A stretch of DNA of 64,000 bases, taken from the NCBI GenBank assembly GCA_947685225.1, contig CANTUV010000010.1:8804001-8868000 (forward strand). The letters run 5' to 3'. Positions 13,101-25,381 of the stretch are shown here, piece by piece. The notes below the pieces were generated by a model, which had not been told where the DNA came from, made no database searches, and saw only the letters and a program-made list of their open reading frames with translations. The DNA comes from Garcia nutans. Taxonomy: Eukaryota; Streptophyta; Magnoliopsida; Malpighiales; Euphorbiaceae. Positions within the stretch are counted from its first letter, which is position 1, and every line of letters begins with the position of its first letter. The translations under genes were made by a program, and so were the position numbers.

Positions 13101-14142
13101 ATAATATTAGCCATTATTGCCAACGAAAAGTGAGCTCCCACCACTTCTCTCTGAAATAATGTTTACCAATATTAATTCAGTGATATACCTGGTAATCTTT
13201 TTATTAATATATATATATATATACAGTTCTGTTTTAATGTGATAATAACACATTAATAAGGTATTATTAATTATATTATTTTATTAAGTACAAAAATTAC
13301 ACATATAAATCATATTAATTTAAATATTTTTTCATTCATTCATTTGATCATATATTTATCAAAGATAAGTTGAGAGACATGTTAACTTGTTACTACTATC
13401 ATAAAATTGAATAAAATTCTACTGTTGAAGGGTTTTCAAGAGTATAATTTTCTCCCATATTAATAAATTAGCTAATAACATATACATCCCATAATTTGCC
13501 AACCAGTATGCTGAAACGTTAAACTCATAATAAATAAATGTTATAATATCTTCATGTTATTTATCAACAATACCATTAATTTTAATATAAAAAAAATTAT
13601 AAATTCGAATCACAGTCACAATCAAAATCATAGATAATGTGCATATATATAGTTATAGTTGTTTCATTAGCTATCTAGCGTGCGATATATAATCTAAATC
13701 TCATCTTGGTATAGCCAAAGAGTATTATTTAAGAGAGCACTGATAAGAAATATGCAATAATAAAAAGCAAAAAGGAGAAAAAAAAAAAAAGCAGTAATAT
13801 TAGGAGTTGTGCACGTACGGTTGACCTTGCTCTAAAGAGATCGATCAATTAATTATAGCCATTGGTAAAAGTCTTGATGCAACTTCATAGCAGAGACTTT
13901 GGGTAGGGTACATTTCAAGATTCTGCATTATCTTGTGATGTCGTATAGTAACAATTAAAGCGATTTCTACAGTAAACTGATATGATGGATTCATCGATTA
14001 AATTCATGAAAGTAATTTCTATAGAAGATTCCTTACTTACGTTGCTAAATGTTTGCACTACCACACAATCGGATGATTACTGTATGTAATGTTTTGAAGG
14101 CATAACTACATTTCTAAGAAAAATAAGCCGGTGCTTTAAATT
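10187..14142. other. Gene-free AT-rich spacer of copy 2, including the diverged patch
   Basis: This is the counterpart of 1951-5848. About 11240-12556 is the partner of the diverged patch. Relative to copy 1 it has an extra block of about 70 bp near 11255-11330, an extra 27-28 bp block near 12270-12300, and lacks about 45 bp near 12210. No gene is recognised. Confidence 0.55.
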
Positions 14143-15800
14143 TAGAGGTGCGTAAAATTATTTCGGTTCATAGATTTTAAAATTTTTAGAATTAAATTAA
14201 AATTTAAATATTTTAAAATTATTGAAATATAAATTGAACTAAAAAAATAAAATATCTATATTGAACCAAACTAAAAAAATCAGCTCAGCTCGGTTCGAAT
14301 ATTTGATTCTAATGAAGCAGTTTCAATTTAAAATAGAGATTCGGAGATTTAATTTTTTTTAAATTTAGCTAATAAAATAATAATTAATAATATTTTACAA
14401 GCTATTTATATTTTGTTAAATTAGCATAATTAGATAACTTCACAATTGTAAATAAATTAATAAATTTAAAATCATATAAGATTAAAAATTTAATTACATT
14501 CATTTTCAAAATTAATAAATTCATAATAAGATTAAAAATTTATATTAACAATAATAATAGCTTTGTTAATTAATTACTCAATTTATTTACTTATTAATTA
14601 ATTAATTAATATTAATTTTTTTTTCATCACAACATGTATCAGAAAGACTTACGTTCATTGAATTTCTGTCAAATAATATACATTTATCTATAAATTATAA
14701 ACAAAATATCAATTTAAAAATTGTGAGGAAAATTAATAAATATATATATATAATAAAACTTCTCACAAGAAAAATGAATATATATATATAATAAAATAAA
14801 AATATGTATAAATCAAAGAAGATTTTAAATCTATTTATGTTATAAGGTAAAACTACATAGTTTTAACTTAAATGACATTTAATATGTAAAAATTAAATAT
14901 AAATTTAAATATTTATAGTATTTGTTATAATTATATATAATGATGCCATATTATATATTTAATTAAATAATAATTACTTGATTACACTTATTTAATTATT
15001 TATTATATTTATATTTATATTATTTTATATTTAAATTAAGAAATTATTTTAGTTATTTACATAACAAATAAGATTTTATATAATAGATAAATGTAATAAA
15101 ATATGAGATAATAAAATAAAATAATTTTAAATTTAAATATTTTAATAATTTAAATTAACCTATTATAGATGTATTTTAACACATAATTTTATGAATAATG
15201 ATTATCGATCAAATAATTTTTAATCTATAGTAATTGTCATATAAATTTTATTTACTACTAATATATAATTAGGGTATTATATATATGCACAAACATATTC
15301 ATTGTAATTATATCATTTATGTTCTTTTCAAATTTATTCATAAATATTAATTTATTAATCGTTATTACTCATATTCATAAAAATATATATCATATTATTT
15401 ATATTCATCATTAATACTCATAAATATTAATTATAGTTTATATTCATACTCATTATTAATTATTTAATCTATTATATTAAATTAATTTTTTAGATATAAA
15501 TACTATAATTAGTATAAATTAATGTCATTAGTACTATTAAAGTGATAGCAATTATTTATATGCATATGTTAATAAATTATTAATAATAAATTTATTATTA
15601 TTTCGGTTATTTAGTTTGGTTCTGTGCGATCCGATTCGGTTTGGTTATATACTAATATCTAGAACCATCCCATATTAAAAAAATCAATTCAGTTCGATAT
15701 GAGTAAAGTAAAAAAATCAACGAATTTTTTTATTCTTGATATTTCGATTTGAATATACAGATTAGTTCGAATATTTTCAGAATTTATACTTTATTCTAGC
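14143..15800. mobile_element. hAT-like repeat spanning the right edge of the duplication
   Basis: The left end TAGAGGTGCG and CGGTTC-type motifs are followed by very AT-rich filler. A second cluster at 15600-15720 has CGGTTATTTAGTTTGGTTC and GATCCGATTCGG motifs. The outer right end is approximate and no target duplication was found. The tandem duplication ends inside it at 14906. Confidence 0.4.
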
Positions 15801-18539
15801 CTTAATTGACCACAGTTTATTTGAGAGAGTGATATTAATAACTGTTTGTAAGTTCTATCTTACTGCAATATGATATTTTTTATAATTCAGTAAGAAAAAC
15901 AAATCATTCGTGTTAAAAATAAATATTTTATAAGTTAAAAAATACATGTATGATTTTAAATTTAAACGAATAAAAATAAATATAACATACTATTTTTAAC
16001 AATTAAATTAACTCTTAAAGTTATAATTTCTAATTGAGAGTTGGATTATATTTTTTAGTTTGATAAAATCTTGTTTTTCATAATTTCTTCAAATTCCAAA
16101 GCATCATCAATCGATAGCTAGCAATAGCCATTAGGCACAATGTAATGTCAATTTTGATAATGGGGTTGTCGTATTAGGGCAAGAATATCTAAATGTAGGG
16201 ATGACATATTGGATCATGGTATTAGAAATTGGCGTGCAAAAGGGCACGAATTGTAATAAAGTTTATATATACATTATAATAGCATAGTTAAGACAGTGAT
16301 AGTACGTCACGCAACATATGGTTCACTTTCTTTATTGTCTTTATCCCATGAATTAAACCCACCTGTTTTATTATTCGCATATCTTGCTGTCATTCCCTCA
16401 TCTCACGCCCACTTGTTGTCTGTCTATTAGAGTTTATAAAATGTACAACTCAATATTTAATTTTTTTTATTATAATTTATATATACAAATAATTGTCTCT
16501 CTAGTTTTATACAAAATTTCCCATATTTTTTTATTTAATTTATATTATGTAAAAAAATTAATAAATGCTAATTATTATTATCGTACTAAATTTAAATATT
16601 ACGATTTTAAATATTAATATAAATAAAATATATATATATATATATCAAAATTCAATTTAAATTTATAAAAAATATAATGATATGATTTTAATATTTTAAT
16701 TATACGATTTTAATATTTTAATTATATATAAATGTTTCAACTCATATATATCTTTTAACTGATTGAGAAGTTGAAACTTTATTATTTTTTAATTCTAAAA
16801 AAAATGATTCAAATTACACATCAATGACGTAAGATTCATTGTTTTCATATTAAATAGTGTACGTATGATTTGCATCTAAGCCACAGGCAATCTAGCAATT
16901 AATAAACTAACTAGCAATTAATAAACTAACCACACAATTGGAATCTATTTGCCCCTTTTATGCACTCCTTAAACATAATAATTTTCTTTTCTTTTCTTTT
17001 CTTTTTCCTAAAAAGAACATATATATATATATATAGATGGACCATACATATAATTTATCAAAGTTTTTGTGAAAGTTTTTCATAAAAGCAAGAAGAAAGT
17101 AAAAAAGCTGCAGGATGCCTATACACATGGCAAGAAAGAAAAGAACAACCCTAAAATGGACCCATTAATTTCAAGTAGTGTACTTAAAGTACTCAATTTG
17201 ATATATATCCCGCACCATAATACAAAAACCATTCATTAACTCACACAAAACATCTTATCTTTTCACTGTCTCCTTCTTCTGGCCATTAGTCCTAATTTAA
17301 AGTTTTAAAGTTAAAAGTTAGGTAAAATTCAGCCAATGTGACTATTCTGGGAGAGACTGGAACAATATTACATATGGGCAAAAAGAAAATGGTAATTAAA
17401 AGGCAGTTTCAGAGTATGGCTACTCACTGATTTTCTCCGGCTACCAAGGATCTGAATGATGATTTGACACCATAAACCAAATGGTAGGGACTCTTTAGGC
17501 ATCTGATCTGATCATCAGAACTTTGTGAATTATTGGACAACATATTATCACAAAGATAACTAAAGAGCCGTCTAGCATACGAGTACCTTTGATGATGAAT
17601 TAATGGAGGGCCCTTTTCATTACATTAATTTTTTCTTTGGGTATTGGCAAGGAAGGAATTAAGCATTCAATATGAGGCAATTGTTTAAATTATAAAATAT
17701 GTATATATACTATATATAGTAGATCAGAACACCAATGATAAGCATATGTAAGATTAAAATAAATCAGTTTCATTGCATTTTTTGTAACAATAAAAAATTT
17801 AAGTCGATTGTTCTAGCTAGTCGTATATATACATATATTATTAGATTATTGTTGATGCACAAAATTTCTTTTTTAACAAAAAAAAGTGCTGAAATTTTAC
17901 TAAAAAATAAAATTTCAGGATAATTAATGAGTAAAATCAAAAATAAAATTTGAAATTGACTTGGAATAGTAATTTCATACAGAAGAGGCTGCTTCTGCTA
18001 CTTTGGATACATTAGGAAATGTCAACATCGAACATGGATAACGGGAGACACTGTTATTATCATATCTTTAATAATAATAATAATAAAGAAAAAGTCAACA
18101 GAGGGTGAAAGATCCGACTGTGTCGATGCGCAACATTAGTGGCTAACGCTCTAGCTTTGTCCAAGGATGACCGAATTCCTACTAGGGATGATAAGTCCTA
18201 ACAGGCGGCATTTCTTGTTCACATTGATTTGTACTGCTTATTACCATACGACATCACATTATTCAATCTATCAATTACCATTTTTTTTTTTAAAAGCTCG
18301 TCTGTCATATTCATGTTAGTCTCTGTCTCTGATCCATACTTTTCTAATTGATTTCTTTCTTTAAATAATAAGTCCATTCTTTATCACAACGAGATAGACC
18401 CGCCAATCGGATTAATGGAATTAACATGATCCATTATATTAATAAATTAATTTACTGAAATTATAAAATATTAAACTATATTTATATTTAATTTATGTTA
18501 CAACATTTAATTTAATTTTTAATTTTTACATAAATTAAG
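15801..18539. other. Gene-poor region with small tandem repeats
   Basis: No gene is recognised. Small direct repeats occur at about 16682-16725 (a 21-bp unit with TTTTAATATTTTAATTATA) and at 16895-16930 (an 18-bp unit with CAATTAATAAACTAAC). A TTTTC run lies near 16985. Short open frames at 16384-16617 and 17735-17923 have the composition of AT-rich noise. Confidence 0.5.
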
Positions 18540-18718
18540 TGGGAAAATGCCAAAAAAAAAATCTCAAAAGTTCTTGCATTGGTATAAATTAAAGTTTAAT
18601 ATTTATAAATTGAAGCTATCTAAAATTTTATTTGTATAAATAAATCAAAACAAATATTAAATTTAAATTTATATCCTCCTATAAACTTTATGAATAGTTT
18701 TACACATTCTTTCAATTT
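18540..18718. mobile_element. Small palindromic MITE-like repeat
   Basis: The left end (GGGAAAATGCC...TATAAATTAAAGTTTAATATTT) resembles the reverse complement of the right end (GAAAGAATGTGTAAAAC...). The inner motif is shared with the larger palindromic element at 18880-19978. The ends are approximate. Confidence 0.4.
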
Positions 18719-18879
18719 AATTTTGATAGTTAACTGGTAAATAATTTATCACATATAAAAAATTATAAAATATTTAACTATATTTTTATAATGGTCAATG
18801 TTTTAAACAGAATTTTTTTTAACTAATATTGAAAAATAATTTTTATGTAAAAATTATCAGGGAATATTACAATTTTTTT

Positions 18880-19978
18880 TAGAAAGAATACATAAAAAAG
18901 CTATTAGTATTTTTGTATAAGTATAAATTAAAGCTTAATATTTATTTTAGCTCATTTATTCAGTTAAAGTTTTAAAAAATTAATAAATTAACCTTTTTCA
19001 TTAATAAAAAAATTAACGACAGTAAATTTTTTATTTAATTTTTTATTAAAAAAATATAAATATATCCCTTAAATTTATATAAAAGTCCATATTAGTACTT
19101 TTTTTTATTAAATTATGCACTAAAATAATATTTTTATCTAATAAATTAAATATATTTAAAAATATTTATACTCAATAATATTTTGACTAAAATTATTATT
19201 TAATACTTTTTTAATGAGCCTATTAATTCACATTATATATACATATTGTATTTATTATGTCATTATGATGATATATTTAAAAGATTTTTTTAAAAATCTT
19301 AAAAAATAAAAAAAAATTTAAAAAAATTATTTTTTTAAAAGTTACTTTTGATTTTCAATTTCAAAATTAAAAATTAATATTTTTATGATAAAAAATAATT
19401 TCAATTAATTAATTATAAAGTATATTTTTAAAGCTAATTAAAATTTGATATTTTTAAAATAAAAAATAATTTCAATTAAAAATTAGGAGCAATTTTTTAA
19501 AAAAAAATGGATATTTTTAAAATTTTAATTTTTTAAAATTTTTAAGAAAATCTCTTAAATATATCTTTATAATAAAATAATGCATATGATACAATATGTG
19601 TGTATATATATAATGTGAATTAATAAATTTAAAAATTTATTAAAAGAAGTATTAAATAATAATTTCAAATAAAATATTATTTAATATAAAATACTCTTAA
19701 ATATGCATAATTTATTTATAAATAGGTAAAAATATTATTTTAGTGTATAATCGAATAAAAAAATTCAATATCAATTCTTACTCTCTCGCAAATTTAAGAA
19801 TATATTTGTACCTTTCAGCAAAAATTTAAATATAATTAATAATAATTAGCTTTTTATTAAAAAATAAATTAATTTGTCAACTTTTTAAAAGTTTAAAAGT
19901 ATAAACTAGCCAAAATAATTATTATCTTAAATTTGTACCCTCACATAAATTTTAGGGGCATTTTTTTACCTTCTTCAT
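18880..19978. mobile_element. Long inverted-repeat (foldback) element
   Basis: The left arm (about 18880-19330) matches the reverse complement of the right arm (about 19500-19978) along almost its whole length, with many substitutions. Matching landmarks include TAATTCACATTATATATAC and TATTATTTAATACTT in both arms. It is therefore a near-complete 1.1 kb palindrome with a small loop and no coding capacity. Related single arms lie at 3040-3490 and 11340-11800. MULE-type or foldback MITE is the likely class. I found no clear target duplication. Confidence 0.6.
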
Positions 19979-21572
19979 ATTTTATATTATTTGATTATTA
20001 AAAATATATAACCTTATTATTAAAAATCTACATTTAGATATTTTAAATTTACATGGCTCAGTGTTGGATTTGATTTTTATAATCCTACACTTTTAAATTT
20101 TTTAGTCTAATTAAGCAATATTAGCATACAAGTTCAAATTATTTTTAATGTTAAAATTTTAAGATTATTATTGAACTCTATTTGATTATTTAATAAAAAT
20201 ATTCAAATATAAATATCTACCTTTCATTCTTATTTCATATTTAAAACAAAAATGATACATCTTATAAAATAATGTAAGGAGATCAATCAAAAGCCCATTA
20301 TAGAATATAATTTTTGTTATGTTTTTTTTGGACAAAACATAATGTCTGCCTTGGATGTTTATACTGTGGAAACATGGGAATTTTTATAAGAAAAAAAGGG
20401 ATAGACGTGGGAAGCTTTTTTTTTTGGTATAAATTATTTTTTCATAATTTAGCCAAATAGGATTAAAAGAATAGTAATACTCTATCCTTCCCGAATTTTT
20501 CCTTTTTGAACAGAGAGAGAGAAAGAGAGATTAAGCTTAGAATCACAGTTTCAGCCTAACCTCCCATACTACCTCTCCTTTATGTCCCACGCCAATGTAC
20601 AAATGTTCTAAACCCACTATATGCGCATTAAATCATGATATTGGAGATCGATAATCTTTTTGTTTTCTTTTTAAAAAAATAAACTTCAAAAATATATTTA
20701 TAAATATAGCTTACTAGTCATTAACGTACATTCCTAACTTCATAATAAAATTTAATTTTGAGTCTATTTTTTTAAATGCATTCCAAAAATTATTAATTAA
20801 CTTTATCTTTTATCTTCCTTATTAAGGGATGAAATGATCAATAATGATGTGTACTACATTTAGAAATTTTGGTTTCAATTTATTTATGTATTTATTTAAT
20901 TTTAATTTATAAATAAATATTTGACAAATATCTCTTATTCTCTCTCTATATGTATGAAATATGATTTTAAATTTTTAAGTATATAATTTTTATGTTTATT
21001 AAATAATTTTATATCTTTTAATTTATAATAATAAAAAACATATATTTTTTTTTTGTTTTGAAAATTTATAATCAATAATTTTTTTTAAATAGATAATCAT
21101 TTTAGAGGTAAGCCAAATAAGACCGCCCTTATCAACTCACGTATACTTTCATTAGTGATAATCAATAATTAATGACATCATAACTAATAAAATTATAAAG
21201 TAGGAAAAGATAAAATATGTTTAAAAATTTTGAAAATGTATTGAATCACAATTTTTTCTATTAAACTTCAACTTAAACCCCCAACATTAAATCTTATCTT
21301 TCTTTTAATTTTATCTTTGAAAAGATAGCTATCCAATCATTATGTTGGATAGGAAATTTCTTTTGGCCGAAGGAAAGGGAGTAATTCGTTACAACTTAAA
21401 TGAATAAATTTTGCTTAAATCAAATATATATATATATATATATATTCAATTGGATAACAACACATGAAAATCTACTGTCATTAATGTTATGGATTGTATT
21501 AGTCTCAAAAAACAAATTATTGTTGATAAACATTATTACTCCTACGATTAAATTAAAGTAGTGTCTCTACCT
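19979..21572. other. AT-rich intergenic region upstream of the zinc-finger gene
   Basis: No gene is recognised. There is an AG-rich run near 20513-20532 and an (AT)n tract at about 21425-21445. Confidence 0.5.
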
Positions 21573-21580
21573 CTATAAAT
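21573..21580 (+). promoter_or_regulatory. TATA box of the zinc-finger gene
   Basis: CTATAAAT lies 50 bases before the ATG at 21630. It overlaps an upstream in-frame ATG at 21579, so that earlier ATG should lie before the transcription start and be unused. Confidence 0.55.
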
Positions 21581-21629
21581 GTTACATGAGTGTAAATGCT
21601 CTTTTATTACATCATATCCTTCACTTGTA

Positions 21630-22196
21630 ATGGCAGAAAGCTCAGCTCATCCGCCTCCATCTCAACAACCCGATCAAAAGCCAGCGGCGGCTGCCTCAGC
21701 CTTGAGACTCTTCGGTTTCCCATTAAAAGAACAAGATGAAATCCAAAGCAAAGCAGAAAATTATGTAGGAAGAAGGAAATTCGAATGTCATTTTTGCCGG
21801 AGAGCCTTTGCCAATTCACAAGCATTAGGAGGACATCAAAATGCACATAAGAGAGAGCGGCAAAGGGCAAGGAGAGCCCAATATCATTGTGATCGGCGAT
21901 TGCTTGCAGCTGCTCCAGTTCTGAGCTCACATGCTGTGAAATCAACATCACCATCTTCAATAATTATTTCTCCCGGATCAGGTGTAGCGGCAGCTAAATT
22001 TAGGCCTCAAGCACTAAGGTATAATAATAATAATAATAGTTGTTTGTCGTCTAAGGCTCCTTTGCTGCAACCAACAACTCCTCCTCGAATTTATGTAGCT
22101 GCAATGCCATCATTTGTACAATTTCCTGTTAAATTGATGTCTGATCATGAGGATGTTGGGATTGATCTTTGTCTTAAACTTACTCCCGCTGTTTAG
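21630..22196 (+). CDS. C2H2 zinc-finger transcription factor with EAR repression motif (ZFP5/6/8-GIS type)
   Basis: Intronless gene for a 188-residue protein. A single plant C2H2 finger spans about residues 51-73, with Cys-x2-Cys, the plant-specific QALGGH helix and a His-x3-His end (HQNAH). Ahead of it lies LRLFGFPL (about 25-32), the short conserved box found N-terminal to the finger in the GLABROUS INFLORESCENCE STEMS/ZFP5/ZFP6/ZFP8 family. The C-terminus carries DLCLKL (about 179-184), a DLxLxL EAR motif expected to recruit TOPLESS-type corepressors. Family members act in the nucleus on trichome and hormone responses, and that role is inferred here. A basic stretch after the finger may help nuclear import. 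I chose the ATG at 21630 because an in-frame ATG 51 bases upstream falls within the TATA box. Confidence 0.85.
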   Translation: MAESSAHPPPSQQPDQKPAAAASALRLFGFPLKEQDEIQSKAENYVGRRKFECHFCRRAFANSQALGGHQNAHKRERQRARRAQYHCDRRLLAAAPVLSSHAVKSTSPSSIIISPGSGVAAAKFRPQALRYNNNNNSCLSSKAPLLQPTTPPRIYVAAMPSFVQFPVKLMSDHEDVGIDLCLKLTPAV

Positions 22197-24060
22197 TTTA
22201 ATACTTTAAGCATAGTTCAATAATAGGAGTATGTTATTAATTAATTACTAGATGTTTGCAATTTTGTTCTTTTCTTTCTGTTGGAAATGTTAATTTTTCG
22301 GTGAGTTTGATCCTTGTTTATTAATTTTATCAGTTCAAAATTTCTCCATTGAACGTGTTCTAAATTTCAGTGCAATATTAAGTTATAGTTGCTGGTGATG
22401 CAATGTACAATAAACTTCATAACATTGCATGCATACTTCGAAGTACTCTTTCAATTAATTACTTAACTTTTCCTTTGATTTTATTCTAAGTTGTTAAGAA
22501 AATAAATTTGAGTCTGACTCAACTCAAAAGCTAGTTTATGAGATGAGTATTGTCCAAACTATTATAAGGTCAATGTGGAATATTTAACATACCATTCACA
22601 TTCAGGTCCAAACATATAGAAAATTTATTGGACATCTACGGATGACCCAATATTAAAATATTAAATCTGATAGTTAAGAAAATGGACTTGAATCTAGCTT
22701 AATCTCAAAAGCTAGTTTATGAGATGATGATTGCCCAAATCATTATAAGAAGTACACATTTATTATATTTTATCAATATAAAATACTTAATAGTAGTAGT
22801 AGTAAGTTAAATCCTAACGTCAAGTTCCTTCTAAATTTTTTAAATATCCAAAAAAGAATTAATATAAATTACATTTTTGCTTTGACTACCAATTAATATT
22901 TATTTAAGATAAGTACCGAAAATGGTAAAAGAAACTTACGCTATAAGGTATGCCAATAAATTAATCAATTTTTTTATTAGTTACATGTGGAAGAAAAGAA
23001 TATTTATATTCGAATTCCAGTCCTAAGCTGTAGCAATACATATTTTTTATCATAAAACTATATTTTAGTGGTTAAATTAATTAATCTTTAGTTACAGATA
23101 ATGGAAGGAGAAAGGGATGCAAGAAACCTAATTAAATAATTAATTAACGGGTTGTTTCGTGTTTGATTTGGTAATTTCCCCAGTTTATTATGGATTGATA
23201 GGGGTATTTATTTTTTGGTTTGAACCGCTAAATTAAATCGGATTAAATTGTATTAATTAATTTGATTTGCTTTAAACTTATAAAATATTATGATTTGGTT
23301 TGAAATTTTTCTAAAATAAATTAGTGGTTAAATTAAACTGTTTAAATCAGTTTAAACCATTTAAATATATATATATATAATTACTTATCTTAATTTTCAG
23401 TTTTCAATTTTTTATTTTTTAGGATAAATCTTTCTTTCATTTTTGACGGATCTACTTATTTATAGTACTGTGAATCTTTATCTTTTATATGTAATTCATC
23501 TAATTGTTTTGTAAACTGAATAAACCATTTTATTACACTTTTTGAGATAATTTAGTTTAATTGGTAATTTTATTTTTTGTTTAAATTGCAAATTCCTTTC
23601 CTATTAGGGGTTAAATTTGCTTATTTCATAATCCAAACACATACAAAAGTTGTCATGTGACAGGAAAGCATATTGATTCTTGAAATGCAGATTTAATTAA
23701 GTTGTTTGTCACAGAATTAATTACTATTTTAAATTTTTAACAAATAAAAAAAGGATTAATTAATTAAATTAGCATCATATTCAGGGGGAAACACAGAAAA
23801 GCTTTTCTCTCCAAAAAGCTCCGCCAAGACCGAAGGGTGTCCACTTCCCTAAAACATTACCTTCCAGCTAAACAATCACTAGTTTAATTTCTTTTAATTT
23901 TTCTTCGAGGATTGAAACCAGAGAAACTCCAACACAGATTCGCCAAACAAGAAAAGAAAAATTAATAAAAAAAAGAAATTTATAGTTCGGCTAAAAGCCC
24001 AAAAGCCTAAGCAAACAGAGAGAGAGACACACACACTCTCTCTCTCTCTCTCTCTCTGCT
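22197..24060. other. Intergenic region with paired direct repeats and hAT-like motifs
   Basis: Two direct repeats of about 80 bp lie at 22496-22570 and 22674-22750. Both contain AAAAGCTAGTTTATGAGATG, and they flank about 100 bp, an arrangement resembling a very small LTR (TRIM-like) element. From about 23195, TAGGGGTATTTA followed by GGTTTGAACCG and repeated GTTTAAA motifs up to about 23620 looks like a decayed hAT element. No gene is seen. Confidence 0.4.
24016..24058. repeat. (AG)n/(AC)n/(CT)n microsatellite in the DUF3511 promoter
   Basis: A run of AGAGAG, ACACAC and then (CT)n lies about 130-170 bases before the DUF3511 start codon. CT-rich tracts here are common in plant core promoters. 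TATAATAA follows at 24067. Confidence 0.7.
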
Positions 24061-24094
24061 TTGTTCTATAATAACTGCTTTTTTTTCTCTCTCC

Positions 24095-24136
24095 ATGCCC
24101 TTCGCCAGTTCCAAAGCGTCACATTATCAACCCTAA
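24095..24136 (+). CDS. Upstream ORF (13 codons plus stop) in the DUF3511 leader
   Basis: ATG at 24095 opens a 13-codon frame (MPFASSKASHYQP) ending in TAA at 24134-24136, fifty bases before the main start codon. It lies after the TATA-like motif at 24067, so it should be in the mRNA and could dampen translation. Whether it is used is unknown. Confidence 0.35.
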   Translation: MPFASSKASHYQP

Positions 24137-24185
24137 AATTTCTCTACAAATTTCCCATCCTCTCGCTCTCTCTATTGTACAAGAG

Positions 24186-24500
24186 ATGGACTCGTATGGT
24201 CCAAGGTCTTACGGCGGTGACAGGCGATTTGAGATTGTAAGCGGGAAGAGTTTTGGAAATAGTAACCAGATCTACGCTAGTCGTTCACAATCTCCAGATC
24301 GGCCATCGGTTCCTCCTAGTGCGACCAGACAGAGTAGGACGGCGTCAACGCCCTGGGGTTTTGGCGATCCAGAGATGAAAAGAAAGAAGAGGATTGCCAA
24401 GTACAAGGTTTACACAGTGGAAGGTAAAGTCAAGGCTTCTTGGAAGAACGGGTTGCGTTGGATCAAGAACAAGTGCTCCCAGATCATCCATGGATACTAA
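24186..24500 (+). CDS. DUF3511 family protein
   Basis: Single-exon gene for a 104-residue basic protein. The C-terminal half carries the DUF3511 signature: WGFGDPEMKRKKRIAKYKVY (about residues 57-76) followed by a VEGKVKASWKNGLRWIK segment and a short hydrophobic end. The N-terminal half is Ser/Arg-rich and low in complexity. The family is plant-specific, small and functionally uncharacterised. Size and layout are normal for it. The ATG is in good context (AAGAGATGGA). A CT-rich microsatellite and TATA-like motif precede it, and a short upstream ORF sits in the leader. Confidence 0.85.
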   Translation: MDSYGPRSYGGDRRFEIVSGKSFGNSNQIYASRSQSPDRPSVPPSATRQSRTASTPWGFGDPEMKRKKRIAKYKVYTVEGKVKASWKNGLRWIKNKCSQIIHGY

Positions 24501-25381
24501 GCATCACTTTAATTGGCTCTGATTAATACACGTGGGTGGGTTCTATTTTGGAGTGGTCCCTGGTGCATATGTGGTAGCTTCCTAATTCTAGTTCAGAAAA
24601 TGTTAAAGCTTTGTTTCGATTGGAAATTTGAATTTTTCTTTTTTAAAATTTTTGGTGCAAAAATCTGAAGGGTATTTATTATTTTTCATTTATAGATTAG
24701 AAATTTACTTTTGAATTTACATAGATATTTTAGTAGTTACTAATTTTCATTTTATTTGAAAAAAGTTTAATTTATTTTGCTCTTTTTATTTTATTTCAAA
24801 TATTGTATAAAAAAATTACTTTATTTTAAATATCACTTTAAAAAATTCAATAAAACATTCATTAAAAAATTTTAATATTAACTAATGAAAGAAAATAAAT
24901 GGATCGAGAAAGATAAAAAATATTATTTAAATAAATTATAATAAAATTTTTATAAAATTTATGATGTGTAATTATTTTTTTAGTGTGTATGTATTATTTT
25001 TATATTATATTTAAAATAAAATTGATAAATGAAATTGATGGATCAATTAGAGATTTAATGCTTATTGTGCAAAATGTTTTTTTCTTAAATGTACTTTAAA
25101 AGGAACAATTTATTCAGCTCCTTTCCGTTATTAATGTGTACATAATATTTGAACATTGAGGAGCTGAATTTATTGCTCATGAAATTACTCATTTACCATT
25201 TACATGTGCTTGCGTTTTTCAAGTTTCAAACATACTTGGATTAAGAAAGAGAGACAACATTATTTTAAGTTATAAAAATGAGAAGTAAATTTGAGAAATA
25301 TGCTGAGATTGGCCGGGTTCATGGGTTTGAACATGGATCCGGTCTATGTGGAATTTCCTACAAATTAGCCCAGTTGAAAGC
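24501..25381. other. Intergenic region downstream of DUF3511
   Basis: AT-rich sequence with no gene seen. It should contain the 3' untranslated region of the DUF3511 gene just after 24500. Confidence 0.5.

Larger units (their letters stand above)
6611..14906. repeat. Tandem segmental duplication, copy 2 (complete unit)
   Basis: This is the second unit of the tandem duplication, and it starts immediately after the last base of copy 1. Positions 8239-14906 match 1-6610. Positions 6611-8238 have no partner inside the window and are predicted to be duplicated to the left. The offset grows from 8238 at the left to 8296 at the right because of small insertions and deletions. Single-base differences outside the diverged patch are only a few per 2 kb, so the duplication is recent. 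Confidence 0.88.

Noticed and set aside
21607..21960. 117-residue antisense open frame
   Set aside because: It lies entirely opposite the zinc-finger coding sequence and is a shadow frame.
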